Source: Planctomycetota bacterium
GTDB lineage: Bacteria > Planctomycetota > Phycisphaerae > Sedimentisphaerales > Anaerobacaceae
Direction of reading: 5' to 3'
Assembly: GCA_023139715.1 (NCBI GenBank)
Contig: JAGLNB010000261.1
Coordinates: forward strand, 1 to 5,058
Length of the DNA: 5,058 nt
Part shown: one piece after another, positions 1 to 5,058 of the stretch
Position numbering within the stretch: position 1 is the stretch's first letter
Layout: each line of letters opens with the position of its first letter
Position numbers and translations under genes: made by a program
The notes under the pieces: model-generated
Databases searched by the model: none
Told to the model about the DNA's origin: nothing
What the model saw: the letters and a program-made list of their open reading frames with translations, nothing else

Positions 1-637
1 TGTAATAACCATATCCCCAGGGTATGATACCAGCCGTCAATGAACCGTTAACTACGTGCGGCGTGTTACCCACCGAATCAACAATCGCATGATTGCCGGT
101 TGCGGAGTAAGTGGTGTAGTTTTCGCCGTCCCAGGCAAATATACGCCTGGCATTCCAGTTCAGATCGAAATGACCAGACATGAAATTGTCTTTGAGCTTT
201 TTGCCCGGTTTTACTGAATCTGTACGTGAATCTACGTTAATTTCCCAGTAAAATCTTTCTCCGTCAAATCTCACAATTACAGACGAGTTCATTGTATATT
301 CGTTGGACAATTTATAGCGGGTATTAAACGGTATGGCATCGAGTTTCATCTTCTGGAGATTTTTGGTTAGTTCCCGCTTGTTCGGGTTACTTGGGTACTC
401 CCGAAGTTTTTGATTGATTTGATTGTCAATCTCTTTTGGATCTGTTGTTTTTGGCGCTCTGTATTCCTGGTGTGTTGCAGAAATGGTGCCAGTGGGTATC
501 CAGGTTTTTCTTGGTTGGCTTGTTAGTGTCTGAAATAGTTGCAAAATTTCTGTTCTGTCTAATTCTCGGTCTGCAAAGGCAACACAACTCACAGATAGTA
601 AGAAGATAATTGCCAGTAAAAGATTTTTAGTTTTCAT
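1..637 (-). CDS. Secreted protein of unknown function, planctomycete-type (N-terminal part, runs off left edge)
   Basis: The reading frame is open from an ATG at 635-637 (read leftwards) to the window edge, giving 212 residues without the C-terminus. The start is fixed by a strong ribosome binding site, GGAGGA at 645-650, seven bases upstream. Residues 1-22 form a signal peptide (MKTKNLLLAIIF... ending in AFA before Asp23), so the product is exported. Cys18 has no proper lipobox, so a lipoprotein is unlikely. The mature part contains a helical, charged stretch at about 60-100, then strand-like blocks such as RFDGERFYWEIN (123-134) and WNARRIFAWDGENYTTY (161-177), which suggest a beta-rich domain. 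I see no catalytic motif. From memory, proteins of this pattern recur in Phycisphaerae genomes as hypothetical proteins; I cannot give a function. It lies 192 bp downstream of the dockerin gene on the same strand, probably with its own promoter. Confidence 0.85.
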   Translation of the reverse strand, partial: MKTKNLLLAIIFLLSVSCVAFADRELDRTEILQLFQTLTSQPRKTWIPTGTISATHQEYRAPKTTDPKEIDNQINQKLREYPSNPNKRELTKNLQKMKLDAIPFNTRYKLSNEYTMNSSVIVRFDGERFYWEINVDSRTDSVKPGKKLKDNFMSGHFDLNWNARRIFAWDGENYTTYSATGNHAIVDSVGNTPHVVNGSLTAGIIPWGYGYY

Positions 638-644
638 AATCAGG

Positions 645-650
645 TCCTCC
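645..650 (-). promoter_or_regulatory. Ribosome binding site of the left-edge secreted protein
   Basis: On the minus strand this reads GGAGGA, a near-perfect Shine-Dalgarno sequence seven bases before the ATG at 637. It decides the start of that gene. Confidence 0.8.
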
Positions 651-723
651 TTCTAAAATATGGTTGGCAGAAAAACTTCACTACAGAAAATGCTCTGAGG
701 CAGAAGTACCACGTACTCCATGC

Positions 724-729
724 AGTATA
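724..729 (-). promoter_or_regulatory. Possible -10 box upstream of the left-edge secreted protein
   Basis: The minus strand reads TATACT, five of six matches to the sigma-70 -10 consensus, about 87 bases upstream of the ATG at 637. No good -35 hexamer lies 16-18 bases further upstream. The call rests on one hexamer and is weak. A small palindrome (705-717) would lie around or just after the transcription start. Confidence 0.25.
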
Positions 730-829
730 GCGACTGTAATAGGGGGGAATGTTGATTGTTATTTTTAGAAACGTGAGAATAGACAAATTAAAAGGTGATA
801 AAAAGAACTAAAAACTTACACCACTGGCA

Positions 830-1498
830 TCATTGGGTCTTTTCAAGCCAATAATCGACAAACAGCATTAAATCATTAGCGTCAACATTACCATTTATGT
901 CAAGATCTGTGCCTTCGCACCAATTCGGGTCGTTGCAGCCTGTTTCCTGCCAGTATGAGGCAAGCATCGCAAAGTCGATAAAATCTACCTTGGTATCTTC
1001 ATTGAAGTCGCGTGTGCGGACGTGAGTAAACTCGATACTATGAATGGGGTACTCCATACTCACGCTGTAATCGTAGAACCCCACATTGCAGTCACCTATG
1101 TCTATTGCATTATAATCAATAATAAACCAGTCACCTACTACTGCATCGCTATCTCCATACAAGTCAAAACCGCTCATAACATCATCTTCCCAATTATATA
1201 CACGGGCATCATCACCTGCGGCTTCGAAACGAGAGCCTTCCCAATCCATGGTGATATCATTGTAATCTCTGCCATACAAAACTCCGGAATCTCTGTATGG
1301 GTCTCTGATAAACAGACCGCCATCCCAGTATCCATTAGCATCCGAACTAACTATAATTGTGAGATTAGTTCCAACCATTATCTCTTGATATTCAAGAGGA
1401 GTATTACCATCAGCCAAGCATACTATCGTCGATATATCCCCAATAGCCACCGAAGTTATACGAAGAAGCAATACCGACAATACCATCACCTTTTTCAT
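830..1498 (-). CDS. Secreted protein with C-terminal dockerin-type repeat pair
   Basis: This complete 222-residue protein starts at the ATG at 1496-1498, with AAGGGG eight bases upstream. It begins with a short basic and hydrophobic signal peptide (MKKVMVLSVLLL...), so it is exported. Residues 23-163 form a beta-rich, acidic, aromatic domain with no catalytic motif I recognise. The C-terminus carries two dockerin-type calcium-binding loops: DFNEDTKVDFIDF from residue 164 and DLDINGNVDANDL from residue 198. Both have Asp/Asn at the expected ligand positions 1, 3, 5, 9 and 12, and each is followed by a helix ending in YW. The 14-residue linker has two cysteines (188 and 194). In cellulosomes dockerins bind cohesins. 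In planctomycetes such repeats end many secreted proteins whose partners are mostly unknown, so binding to a cohesin here is only an inference. No sortase or PEP-CTERM tail follows. The protein may be an extracellular or surface component. Confidence 0.85.
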   Translation of the reverse strand: MKKVMVLSVLLLRITSVAIGDISTIVCLADGNTPLEYQEIMVGTNLTIIVSSDANGYWDGGLFIRDPYRDSGVLYGRDYNDITMDWEGSRFEAAGDDARVYNWEDDVMSGFDLYGDSDAVVGDWFIIDYNAIDIGDCNVGFYDYSVSMEYPIHSIEFTHVRTRDFNEDTKVDFIDFAMLASYWQETGCNDPNWCEGTDLDINGNVDANDLMLFVDYWLEKTQ

Positions 1499-1503
1499 AA
1501 TTT

Positions 1504-1512
1504 CTTCCCCTT
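1504..1512 (-). promoter_or_regulatory. Ribosome binding site of the dockerin-repeat protein
   Basis: The minus strand reads AAGGGGAAG here, with the AAGGGG core eight bases before the ATG at 1498. It supports that start. Confidence 0.65.
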
Positions 1513-1516
1513 AAAA

Positions 1517-1546
1517 AAGATACTGCCAATATTGATAACATCTCAA
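1517..1546 (-). promoter_or_regulatory. Possible sigma-70-type promoter of the dockerin gene
   Basis: The minus strand reads TTGAGA (1541-1546), an 18-base gap, then TATCTT (1517-1522). That is five of six and four of six matches to the -35 and -10 consensus. It would give a very short leader that just includes the ribosome binding site. The spacing is one base longer than ideal, and planctomycete promoters are poorly known, so this is tentative. Confidence 0.35.
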
Positions 1547-1645
1547 GCTAAAACACACAATAAAAAAACCTCTTGCATTGCCTTTTTTCGTCAACCAGTA
1601 AGGATTCAACATGTGAATAATCAGAATCGATCATTATGTCCACAA

Positions 1646-2821
1646 TCAAGTATTAGCAGTTTTTTGGACAATCTTGTTTATCTGGCTGATGGGCAATGCC
1701 CAGATATTCTTTGCTATCGGGAAACTATCTTTGCCTGGATACACTACAAAAGTTTGTTTAGGTCTTATGTCATTATAAGCATTCCAGAAACCTTTAGTCA
1801 ATTTTGGTGCAGTAGAATACTTTATTTCCACCGCTATTGGTGCCATCATCTGTACTGGCTGTATTACAAAATCAATCTCCGCACCTGATCTGGTTCTATA
1901 AAAACTCACGTCCCACCGTGATGGTATAGCTGCCAGTATCTGTTCTAAGCAAAAACCTTCCCACGATGAACCTACCACCGGATGAGATTGCAAAATTTCA
2001 AAACTGTCTACCTTAAGCAGGTTATGTAAAATACCGCTGTCCCTAAGATAAACTTTGGGCGACTTGATCAACTGCTTTTTGGTATTTGTAAAATATGGCA
2101 ATATTTGACGAAGCATAAAAGTATCCTGCAACACATCCAGATATCGCCGAGCTGTTTTGTGGTCAATCCCCATACTCTCTGCTATTCTGCTGGCGTTCCA
2201 GAGTTGACCGTGGCAATGGGCAACCATAGTCCAAAATCGCCTAAGCGTTGTAGCCGGTATTCGTATGCCAAGGCCAGGAATGTCCCGCTCAAGATGAGTC
2301 TGAATAAAATCTTCTCGCCACTGCACCGATATCAAGTTATTCTTTGCAAGGTAGCTTCTTGGATAACCACCCCGTAGCCAGATTTTATTGAGGTTCTTCT
2401 TTGGCAATCCAACTTCTTTAAGTGTAAATGGTGATAATTCATGGTAGGCAATTCTGCCTGCTAAACTCTCTGAAGCCTGCCGTTTAATATCCGGCGAGGC
2501 AGAACCTAATATCAAAAAACGACAGGGTTTTCGTTTCCGATCTATAACCACCCTGAGCAAAGGGAACAACTCTGGTTTACGTTGTGCTTCGTCAATAATT
2601 ACAAGGTGGTCCTCATACTGTGACAGGAAAAAATCAGGATTATCCAGTTTGGCCAAATCATCGGTATTTTCCAAGTCAAGATAGATTACCTTGGAATTAC
2701 AAGATCGAGCAACCATTTTGGCAAGTGTTGTTTTGCCAGATTGTCGCGGACCGATCAAGCCCACAGCAGGAAAATTCCCCAGAGATTTTAGAATATCAGT
2801 TTTTAGTAGTCGTTTTTTCAT
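1646..2821 (-). CDS. AAA+ ATPase with DUF4143 domain (AAA_14/DUF4143 family)
   Basis: From the ATG at 2821 this encodes 391 residues, the usual family size. The N-terminal ATPase domain shows Walker A GPRQSGKTT (24-32), Walker B HLVIIDEAQ (72-80), a sensor-1-like strand LILGSAS (103-109) and the SLAGR motif with a candidate arginine finger at R123. A winged-helix-like middle part (about 220-250, with IAESMGIDHKTARRYLDVL) precedes the C-terminal DUF4143 domain. That domain carries the PD-(D/E)XK-like series E293, D317 (GAEIDF) and E332-x-K334 (AVEIKYS). Such proteins are widespread in bacteria and archaea, and their cellular role is largely unproven; nuclease activity here is inference. Start choice: in-frame ATG 2860 has a weak AGGTG before it and would give 404 residues, and a TTG at 2905 would give 419. 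The family normally begins near MKKRLL, so 2821 is preferred. The gene points away from the recombinase gene and stands 147 bp from the dockerin gene. Confidence 0.9.
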   Translation of the reverse strand: MKKRLLKTDILKSLGNFPAVGLIGPRQSGKTTLAKMVARSCNSKVIYLDLENTDDLAKLDNPDFFLSQYEDHLVIIDEAQRKPELFPLLRVVIDRKRKPCRFLILGSASPDIKRQASESLAGRIAYHELSPFTLKEVGLPKKNLNKIWLRGGYPRSYLAKNNLISVQWREDFIQTHLERDIPGLGIRIPATTLRRFWTMVAHCHGQLWNASRIAESMGIDHKTARRYLDVLQDTFMLRQILPYFTNTKKQLIKSPKVYLRDSGILHNLLKVDSFEILQSHPVVGSSWEGFCLEQILAAIPSRWDVSFYRTRSGAEIDFVIQPVQMMAPIAVEIKYSTAPKLTKGFWNAYNDIRPKQTFVVYPGKDSFPIAKNIWALPISQINKIVQKTANT

Positions 2822-2828
2822 GATGCTA

Positions 2829-2851
2829 TTTTGGGAAATTGCTTCCCAAAA
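2829..2851. repeat. Perfect 9-bp inverted repeat in the ATPase 5' region
   Basis: The arms TTTTGGGAA (2829-2837) and TTCCCAAAA (2843-2851) are perfect reverse complements around a five-base loop. The hairpin ends eight bases before the preferred ATPase start (2821). It lies inside the coding sequence if the 2860 or 2905 start is used. It could be a repressor operator or an mRNA hairpin that controls translation; which is not shown. Confidence 0.6.
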
Positions 2852-2979
2852 GTCAAGCATAAAACACCTGAAAAACTTTAGATCGGCAAAATAGTACTTG
2901 CGCAATTGGTCAATTTCTATATTCTTGATTGGTTAAAACATCCTACATAGGTTGTCGCAGTGAAAGCTTATTGTTAATT

Positions 2980-2993
2980 GGGGCAAACACCCC
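2980..2993. repeat. Short GC inverted repeat before the recombinase start
   Basis: GGGG-CAAACA-CCCC forms a four-base-pair GC stem with a six-base loop, ending just upstream of the recombinase ribosome binding site. It is too short to be a terminator and lacks a T run. It may slightly structure the leader, or be chance. Confidence 0.35.
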
Positions 2994-2996
2994 GGA

Positions 2997-3002
2997 AAGG
3001 AG
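2997..3002 (+). promoter_or_regulatory. Ribosome binding site of the truncated recombinase
   Basis: AAGGAG lies eight bases before the ATG at 3011. It favours that start over the in-frame TTG at 2978, which would add 11 residues that do not resemble the family. Confidence 0.7.
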
Positions 3003-3010
3003 TTCAGGAA

Positions 3011-3514
3011 ATGATTACAAAAATAGGTGTGTATCGCGACCAGCGAAAGAAAAAACCGTGGGTCGTCCGGTGGTACGGAAATTATGATCCTGCCACCGGC
3101 CAACAAAAACGCTATAGCAAATCCTTCATTCTCAAGAGGGAAGCTGAAGCGTTTCAATTGCAGAAAGGCGGTGAGTTTAGTCAGGGACAACGAAGAGACA
3201 AACCTGAGAAACTAACTTTGAAGAGCTTTTGCCAACAGTGGTTCAAAACTCGAAAGCCCCAACTCAGAATTGCTACACTTAAGGGATACCAGGGAACTAT
3301 AGATCGTCTCTATAGTTATTTTGGTAAGGACCGATTAATATCGGAAATCACGCCGCAGATGGCTGCAGGTTTTATTGCCGAACTTAAACGACTCCAGAAA
3401 GGCAAAGAGAACAAGCCTTTGTCGAACTGGACAAGGAAAAGGGTTCTGCGGGATTGCAAGATAATTTTTGGAGCGGCTATCAAATGGCCGTCCGGTATTC
3501 CTTTAATACAGTAG
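3011..3514 (+). pseudogene. Truncated tyrosine recombinase (phage/island integrase), catalytic domain missing
   Basis: The frame encodes 167 residues, against roughly 350-420 for a full integrase of this kind. Residues 1-55 (IGVYRDQRKKKPWVVRWYG... then KSFILKREAEAF) look like the N-terminal arm-binding, AP2-like domain. Residues 68-159 (LTLKSFCQQWF... to VLRDCKIIFGAAIKW) form the helical SAM-like core-binding domain. The similarity stops at W159 (codon 3485-3487). The last eight residues, PSGIPLIQ, are an out-of-frame reading of the following exporter sequence and end at TAG 3512-3514. The whole catalytic domain with its R-H-R-Y residues is absent, so the product cannot catalyse recombination, although it might still bind DNA. 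It is the only mobile-element gene in view and suggests that this point is, or was, an island edge. The ribosome binding site and start look intact, so the break seems recent or artefactual. Confidence 0.85.
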
Positions 3515-3717
3515 GTACAGCTATGTGGATTACAACTGTTGCACTGGTGGCTGGATTTACAGTACTGACTTTTTCTGGATTCAAGATGAACTCCGATATG
3601 GGTCTGATGACCACTATAACGATAGCATTGGCGTTGGTTATGGATTTTTTACTTTTGCCAACATTGCTGTTAAAGATAGATAAGGATAAAAGGGGAAACG
3701 ATAGTTACGGATCTTGA
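3484..3717 (+). pseudogene. RND/MMPL-family exporter, C-terminal fragment only
   Basis: The 77 codons from the ATG at 3484 match the extreme C-terminus of RND-superfamily (MMPL-type) exporters: AVRYSFNTVGTAMWITT, a hydrophobic helix (ALVAGFTVLTFSGF), the loop KMNSDMGLMTT, and a final helix (ITIALALVMDFLLLPTLLL) followed by KIDKDKR. These are the last two of about twelve membrane helices; full proteins are about 750-900 residues. The fragment cannot be a working pump. GGAG at 3470-3473 lies ten bases before ATG 3484, so a two-helix peptide could be made, but this site lies in recombinase sequence and looks accidental. The frame continues upstream to an ATG at 3454, inside the recombinase. The full-length exporter would head the operon with the LolA-like gene 42 bases downstream. 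The 3' end may carry a frameshift: from 3680 another frame stays open to TGA 3761-3763. Confidence 0.8.
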
Positions 3718-3759
3718 AATTGACTACGACACGGTTACTGTGAAAGGAAAAGTAAGCCC

Positions 3760-4551
3760 ATGAAACGATTAATACTCAGTATAACTCTTTTGTTGTTACT
3801 ACTACTACCATTGGTTGCGGTAGCTGAAACTGCCGAAGAGAAAGGCTTAGCTATAGCTCAAGAAGCGGATAAGCGAGATACAGGTTTTGGCGACTTCACT
3901 GCCGATATGCTTATGATCCTTAAAAATAAGCATGGCCAGAAAAACGAACGCAAAATCCGAATTCGAACGCTGGAGGTTAAAGATGATGGTGACAAAAGCC
4001 TGTCTATTTTTGATAATCCAAGGGATGTGAAGGGGACAGCTTTCTTGAATTTCACACATAAGGTCGGTGATGACGACCAGTGGCTTTATCTGCCAGCCTT
4101 GAAAAGAGTCAAGAGAATAAGTTCACGCAACAAATCTGGTTCCTTTATGGGCAGTGAATTTGCTTATGAGGACATATCGAGTCAGGAGCTTGAAAAATAC
4201 ACTTACAAATGGATACGTGACGAAGTTTATGATAGCAACGAGTGTTTTGTCATAGAACGTTATCCGATTGACAAGAAAAACTCCGGATATACGCGGCAAA
4301 TAAGCTGGGTCGACAAGAGCGAATACTATGAGCGGAAAGTGGAGTACCATGATCGCAAGAGTTCACTCTTAAAGACTCTTATCTATAAAGGGTATAAACA
4401 ATACCTGGACAAATACTGGCGGGCAGACGAAATGAACATGGTCAACCATCAAACTGGAAAAAGTACAAAGATTATATGGTCGAATTACAAATTTCAGACT
4501 GGGCTTACAGAAAAAAATTTCAATAAAAATAGCTTAAAAAGGGCCAGATGA
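3760..4551 (+). CDS. LolA-like outer membrane lipoprotein-sorting protein
   Basis: This complete protein has 263 residues. Residues 1-22 are a signal peptide (seven consecutive Leu, then AVA before Glu23) with no lipobox Cys, so the mature protein is soluble and periplasmic. The rest matches the family annotated as outer membrane lipoprotein-sorting protein (LolA-like fold, PF17131 by recall). The strongest block is residues 107-138, with QWLYLPALKRVKRI, RNKSG and GSEFAYED, followed by LEKYTYKWI (144-152) and ISWVDKS (181-187). Unlike classical LolA, members of this group travel with RND/MMPL exporters and are thought to pass a lipid or lipoprotein from the inner-membrane pump across the periplasm; the cargo is unknown. 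AAAGGA (3743-3748) lies 11 bases before the ATG. The gene follows the exporter remnant by 42 bases and overlaps the next gene by four, so it belongs to one operon whose natural promoter was probably lost with the exporter's 5' part. Confidence 0.88.
   Translation: MKRLILSITLLLLLLLPLVAVAETAEEKGLAIAQEADKRDTGFGDFTADMLMILKNKHGQKNERKIRIRTLEVKDDGDKSLSIFDNPRDVKGTAFLNFTHKVGDDDQWLYLPALKRVKRISSRNKSGSFMGSEFAYEDISSQELEKYTYKWIRDEVYDSNECFVIERYPIDKKNSGYTRQISWVDKSEYYERKVEYHDRKSSLLKTLIYKGYKQYLDKYWRADEMNMVNHQTGKSTKIIWSNYKFQTGLTEKNFNKNSLKRAR
4548..4551 (+). other. ATGA start/stop overlap between the LolA-like and barrel genes
   Basis: The four bases hold both the ATG of the downstream gene and the TGA of the upstream gene. 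Such overlaps usually mean coupled translation and show that the two genes are co-transcribed. Confidence 0.8.
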
Positions 4552-5058
4552 AAACGTCGTATGTCGCAATCATTTTGATCGTTACTTTAGGTCTCATTTA
4601 TCCATCTGTGACTATCGCCGGTGAGTTATCAGGATATATAGCAGCAGAGAGTAGAACTTTCTTAGATGATGCAACTTTTAGCGGACAGAAAAGGGATGAC
4701 TACTCATTTGCCTTCCAGCCGGAGTATTATCACGAATGGGAGGATGGCTCCAGTTTCATCTTTGTCCCATTTTTAAGGCTCGACAGTGCCGATTCTAGAC
4801 GTACCCATTTCGATATACGTGAATTGAACTATTTATGGCTTACTGATGAATATGAGCTTCGTGTCGGTATCGGAAAAGTGTTCTGGGGTACGACAGAATT
4901 TGTACACCTTGTGGACATCATCAATCAGACCGATCTCATAGAAAACATCGACGGGGAAGATAAATTAAGTCAGCCTATGGTGCAGCTTTCTATTGACCGT
5001 GATTGGGGAGTGCTGGACATGTTCGTACTTCCCTATTTTCGTGAGCGAACGTTTCCAG
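4548..5058 (+). CDS. Secreted, probable outer-membrane protein of the exporter/LolA-like operon (N-terminal part, runs off right edge)
   Basis: The frame is open from ATG 4548 to the window end (170 residues). The start overlaps the stop of the LolA-like gene as ATGA, a sign of translational coupling, with AAAAAGGG just upstream. Residues 1-24 are a signal peptide (MKTSYVAIILIVTLGLIYPS... ending TIA). The mature part alternates polar and aromatic residues in short strands (YSFAFQPEYYHEW, SSFIFVPFLRL, ELRVGIGKVFWG), as expected for an outer-membrane beta-barrel. The block at 104-145 (RVGIGKVFWGTTEFVHLVDIINQTD, given as positions 105-129, then DKLSQPM) is the most distinctive, and I recall it from proteins encoded beside RND exporters and LolA-like proteins in Gram-negative bacteria. 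A role as an outer-membrane receiving or export partner is inferred from context. Confidence 0.8.
   Translation, partial: MKTSYVAIILIVTLGLIYPSVTIAGELSGYIAAESRTFLDDATFSGQKRDDYSFAFQPEYYHEWEDGSSFIFVPFLRLDSADSRRTHFDIRELNYLWLTDEYELRVGIGKVFWGTTEFVHLVDIINQTDLIENIDGEDKLSQPMVQLSIDRDWGVLDMFVLPYFRERTFP

Larger units (their letters stand above)
638..829. other. Intergenic region between the two secreted-protein genes
   Basis: These 192 bases hold no gene. On the minus strand the dockerin gene end is followed by T-rich DNA without a clear GC-rich stem, so no intrinsic terminator can be called. Further on are a run of six C (six G on the plus strand near 742-747), a TATACT hexamer (724-729) and a 13-base palindrome AGTAC-CAC-GTACT (705-717). 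The ribosome binding site of the next gene closes the region. Confidence 0.6.
1499..1645. other. Intergenic region between the ATPase and dockerin genes
   Basis: These 147 bases lie between two minus-strand genes. They hold the ribosome binding site and probable promoter of the dockerin gene. Runs of A and T (near 1562-1569 and 1581-1588) flank a GC-poor centre, but the arms do not pair into a stem, so no terminator for the ATPase gene is called. Confidence 0.5.
2822..3010. promoter_or_regulatory. Divergent intergenic region between the ATPase and recombinase genes
   Basis: The starts of two opposing genes flank this AT-rich stretch, so promoters for both should lie here. On the minus strand TTGCGC (2898-2903) and TCTAAA (2875-2880), 17 bases apart, are a weak pair for the ATPase gene. 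On the plus strand no candidate matches well. ATTGGT occurs twice as a direct repeat (2905-2910 and 2928-2933), 23 bases apart, on the same helix face scale as an operator pair. The hairpin at 2829-2851 and the GGGG/CCCC repeat at 2980-2993 lie at either end. Confidence 0.4.

Noticed and set aside
1560..1590. Possible intrinsic terminator after the ATPase gene
   Set aside because: A and T runs flank the segment, but the inner bases do not pair into a GC stem.
1022..1888. A 288-codon open frame on the plus strand
   Set aside because: It lies antisense to the dockerin gene and the ATPase 3' end, spans their intergenic gap, has no ribosome binding site, and its translation (rich in Ile, His, Tyr and Ser) resembles no family. 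It is a shadow of the minus-strand genes.
2822..2905. N-terminal extension of the ATPase from the TTG at 2905
   Set aside because: The start would be a TTG without a good ribosome binding site, and the added 28 residues lie before the usual family start. The ATG at 2860 remains a fair alternative.
2978..3010. Recombinase start at the TTG at 2978
   Set aside because: The added 11 codons cover the GGGG/CCCC repeat and the ribosome binding site AAGGAG, which fits the ATG at 3011 much better.
3847..4350. Minus-strand open frames within the LolA-like gene
   Set aside because: They are antisense to a well-supported gene, lack ribosome binding sites and show no family resemblance.
1..5058. tRNA, rRNA, CRISPR array, attachment-site duplication or complete insertion sequence
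   Set aside because: I looked for cloverleaf ends, regularly spaced repeats and terminal inverted repeats around the integrase and found none. A paired attachment site could lie outside the window.

Overview
The window is AT-leaning bacterial DNA that most resembles a planctomycete of the Phycisphaerae (Sedimentisphaerales-like). The pointer is the left third. A minus-strand secreted protein there ends in a paired dockerin-type repeat (DFNEDTKVDFIDF, then DLDINGNVDANDL) with a Cys-containing linker, a style I know as abundant in that lineage. The gene next to it is a secreted protein of a kind I also associate with planctomycete genomes. This taxonomic reading rests on recalled family patterns, not on a search.

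Layout. Positions 1-637 (minus) hold the N-terminal 212 residues of a secreted protein of unknown function. Positions 830-1498 (minus) hold the secreted dockerin-repeat protein. Positions 1646 to about 2821 (minus) encode an AAA+ ATPase with a C-terminal DUF4143 domain (AAA_14/DUF4143 family). A divergent intergenic region of roughly 190 bp follows. After it come three plus-strand elements: the N-terminal 159 residues of a tyrosine recombinase (3011 to about 3487), the C-terminal end of an RND/MMPL-type exporter (about 3484-3717), and a periplasmic LolA-like outer-membrane lipoprotein-sorting protein (3760-4551). The last gene, from 4548 and running off the window, starts in a 4-base ATGA overlap and encodes a secreted, probably outer-membrane, protein.

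The most striking point is the abrupt join at about 3478-3490. A recombinase lacking its whole catalytic domain runs, out of frame, into an exporter lacking everything but its last two membrane helices. The exporter, LolA-like protein and outer-membrane protein look like a conserved envelope-transport operon whose first gene has been beheaded by a rearrangement (island insertion, deletion or assembly chimera). The exporter remnant may also carry a one-base frameshift near its 3' end: another frame stays open to a TGA that overlaps the start codon of the LolA-like gene.

I see no rRNA, tRNA, CRISPR array or complete insertion sequence. No convincing new system is demonstrated. The best leads are the recombinase/exporter junction, the exporter-LolA-barrel operon with unknown cargo, and the two uncharacterised secreted proteins on the left.
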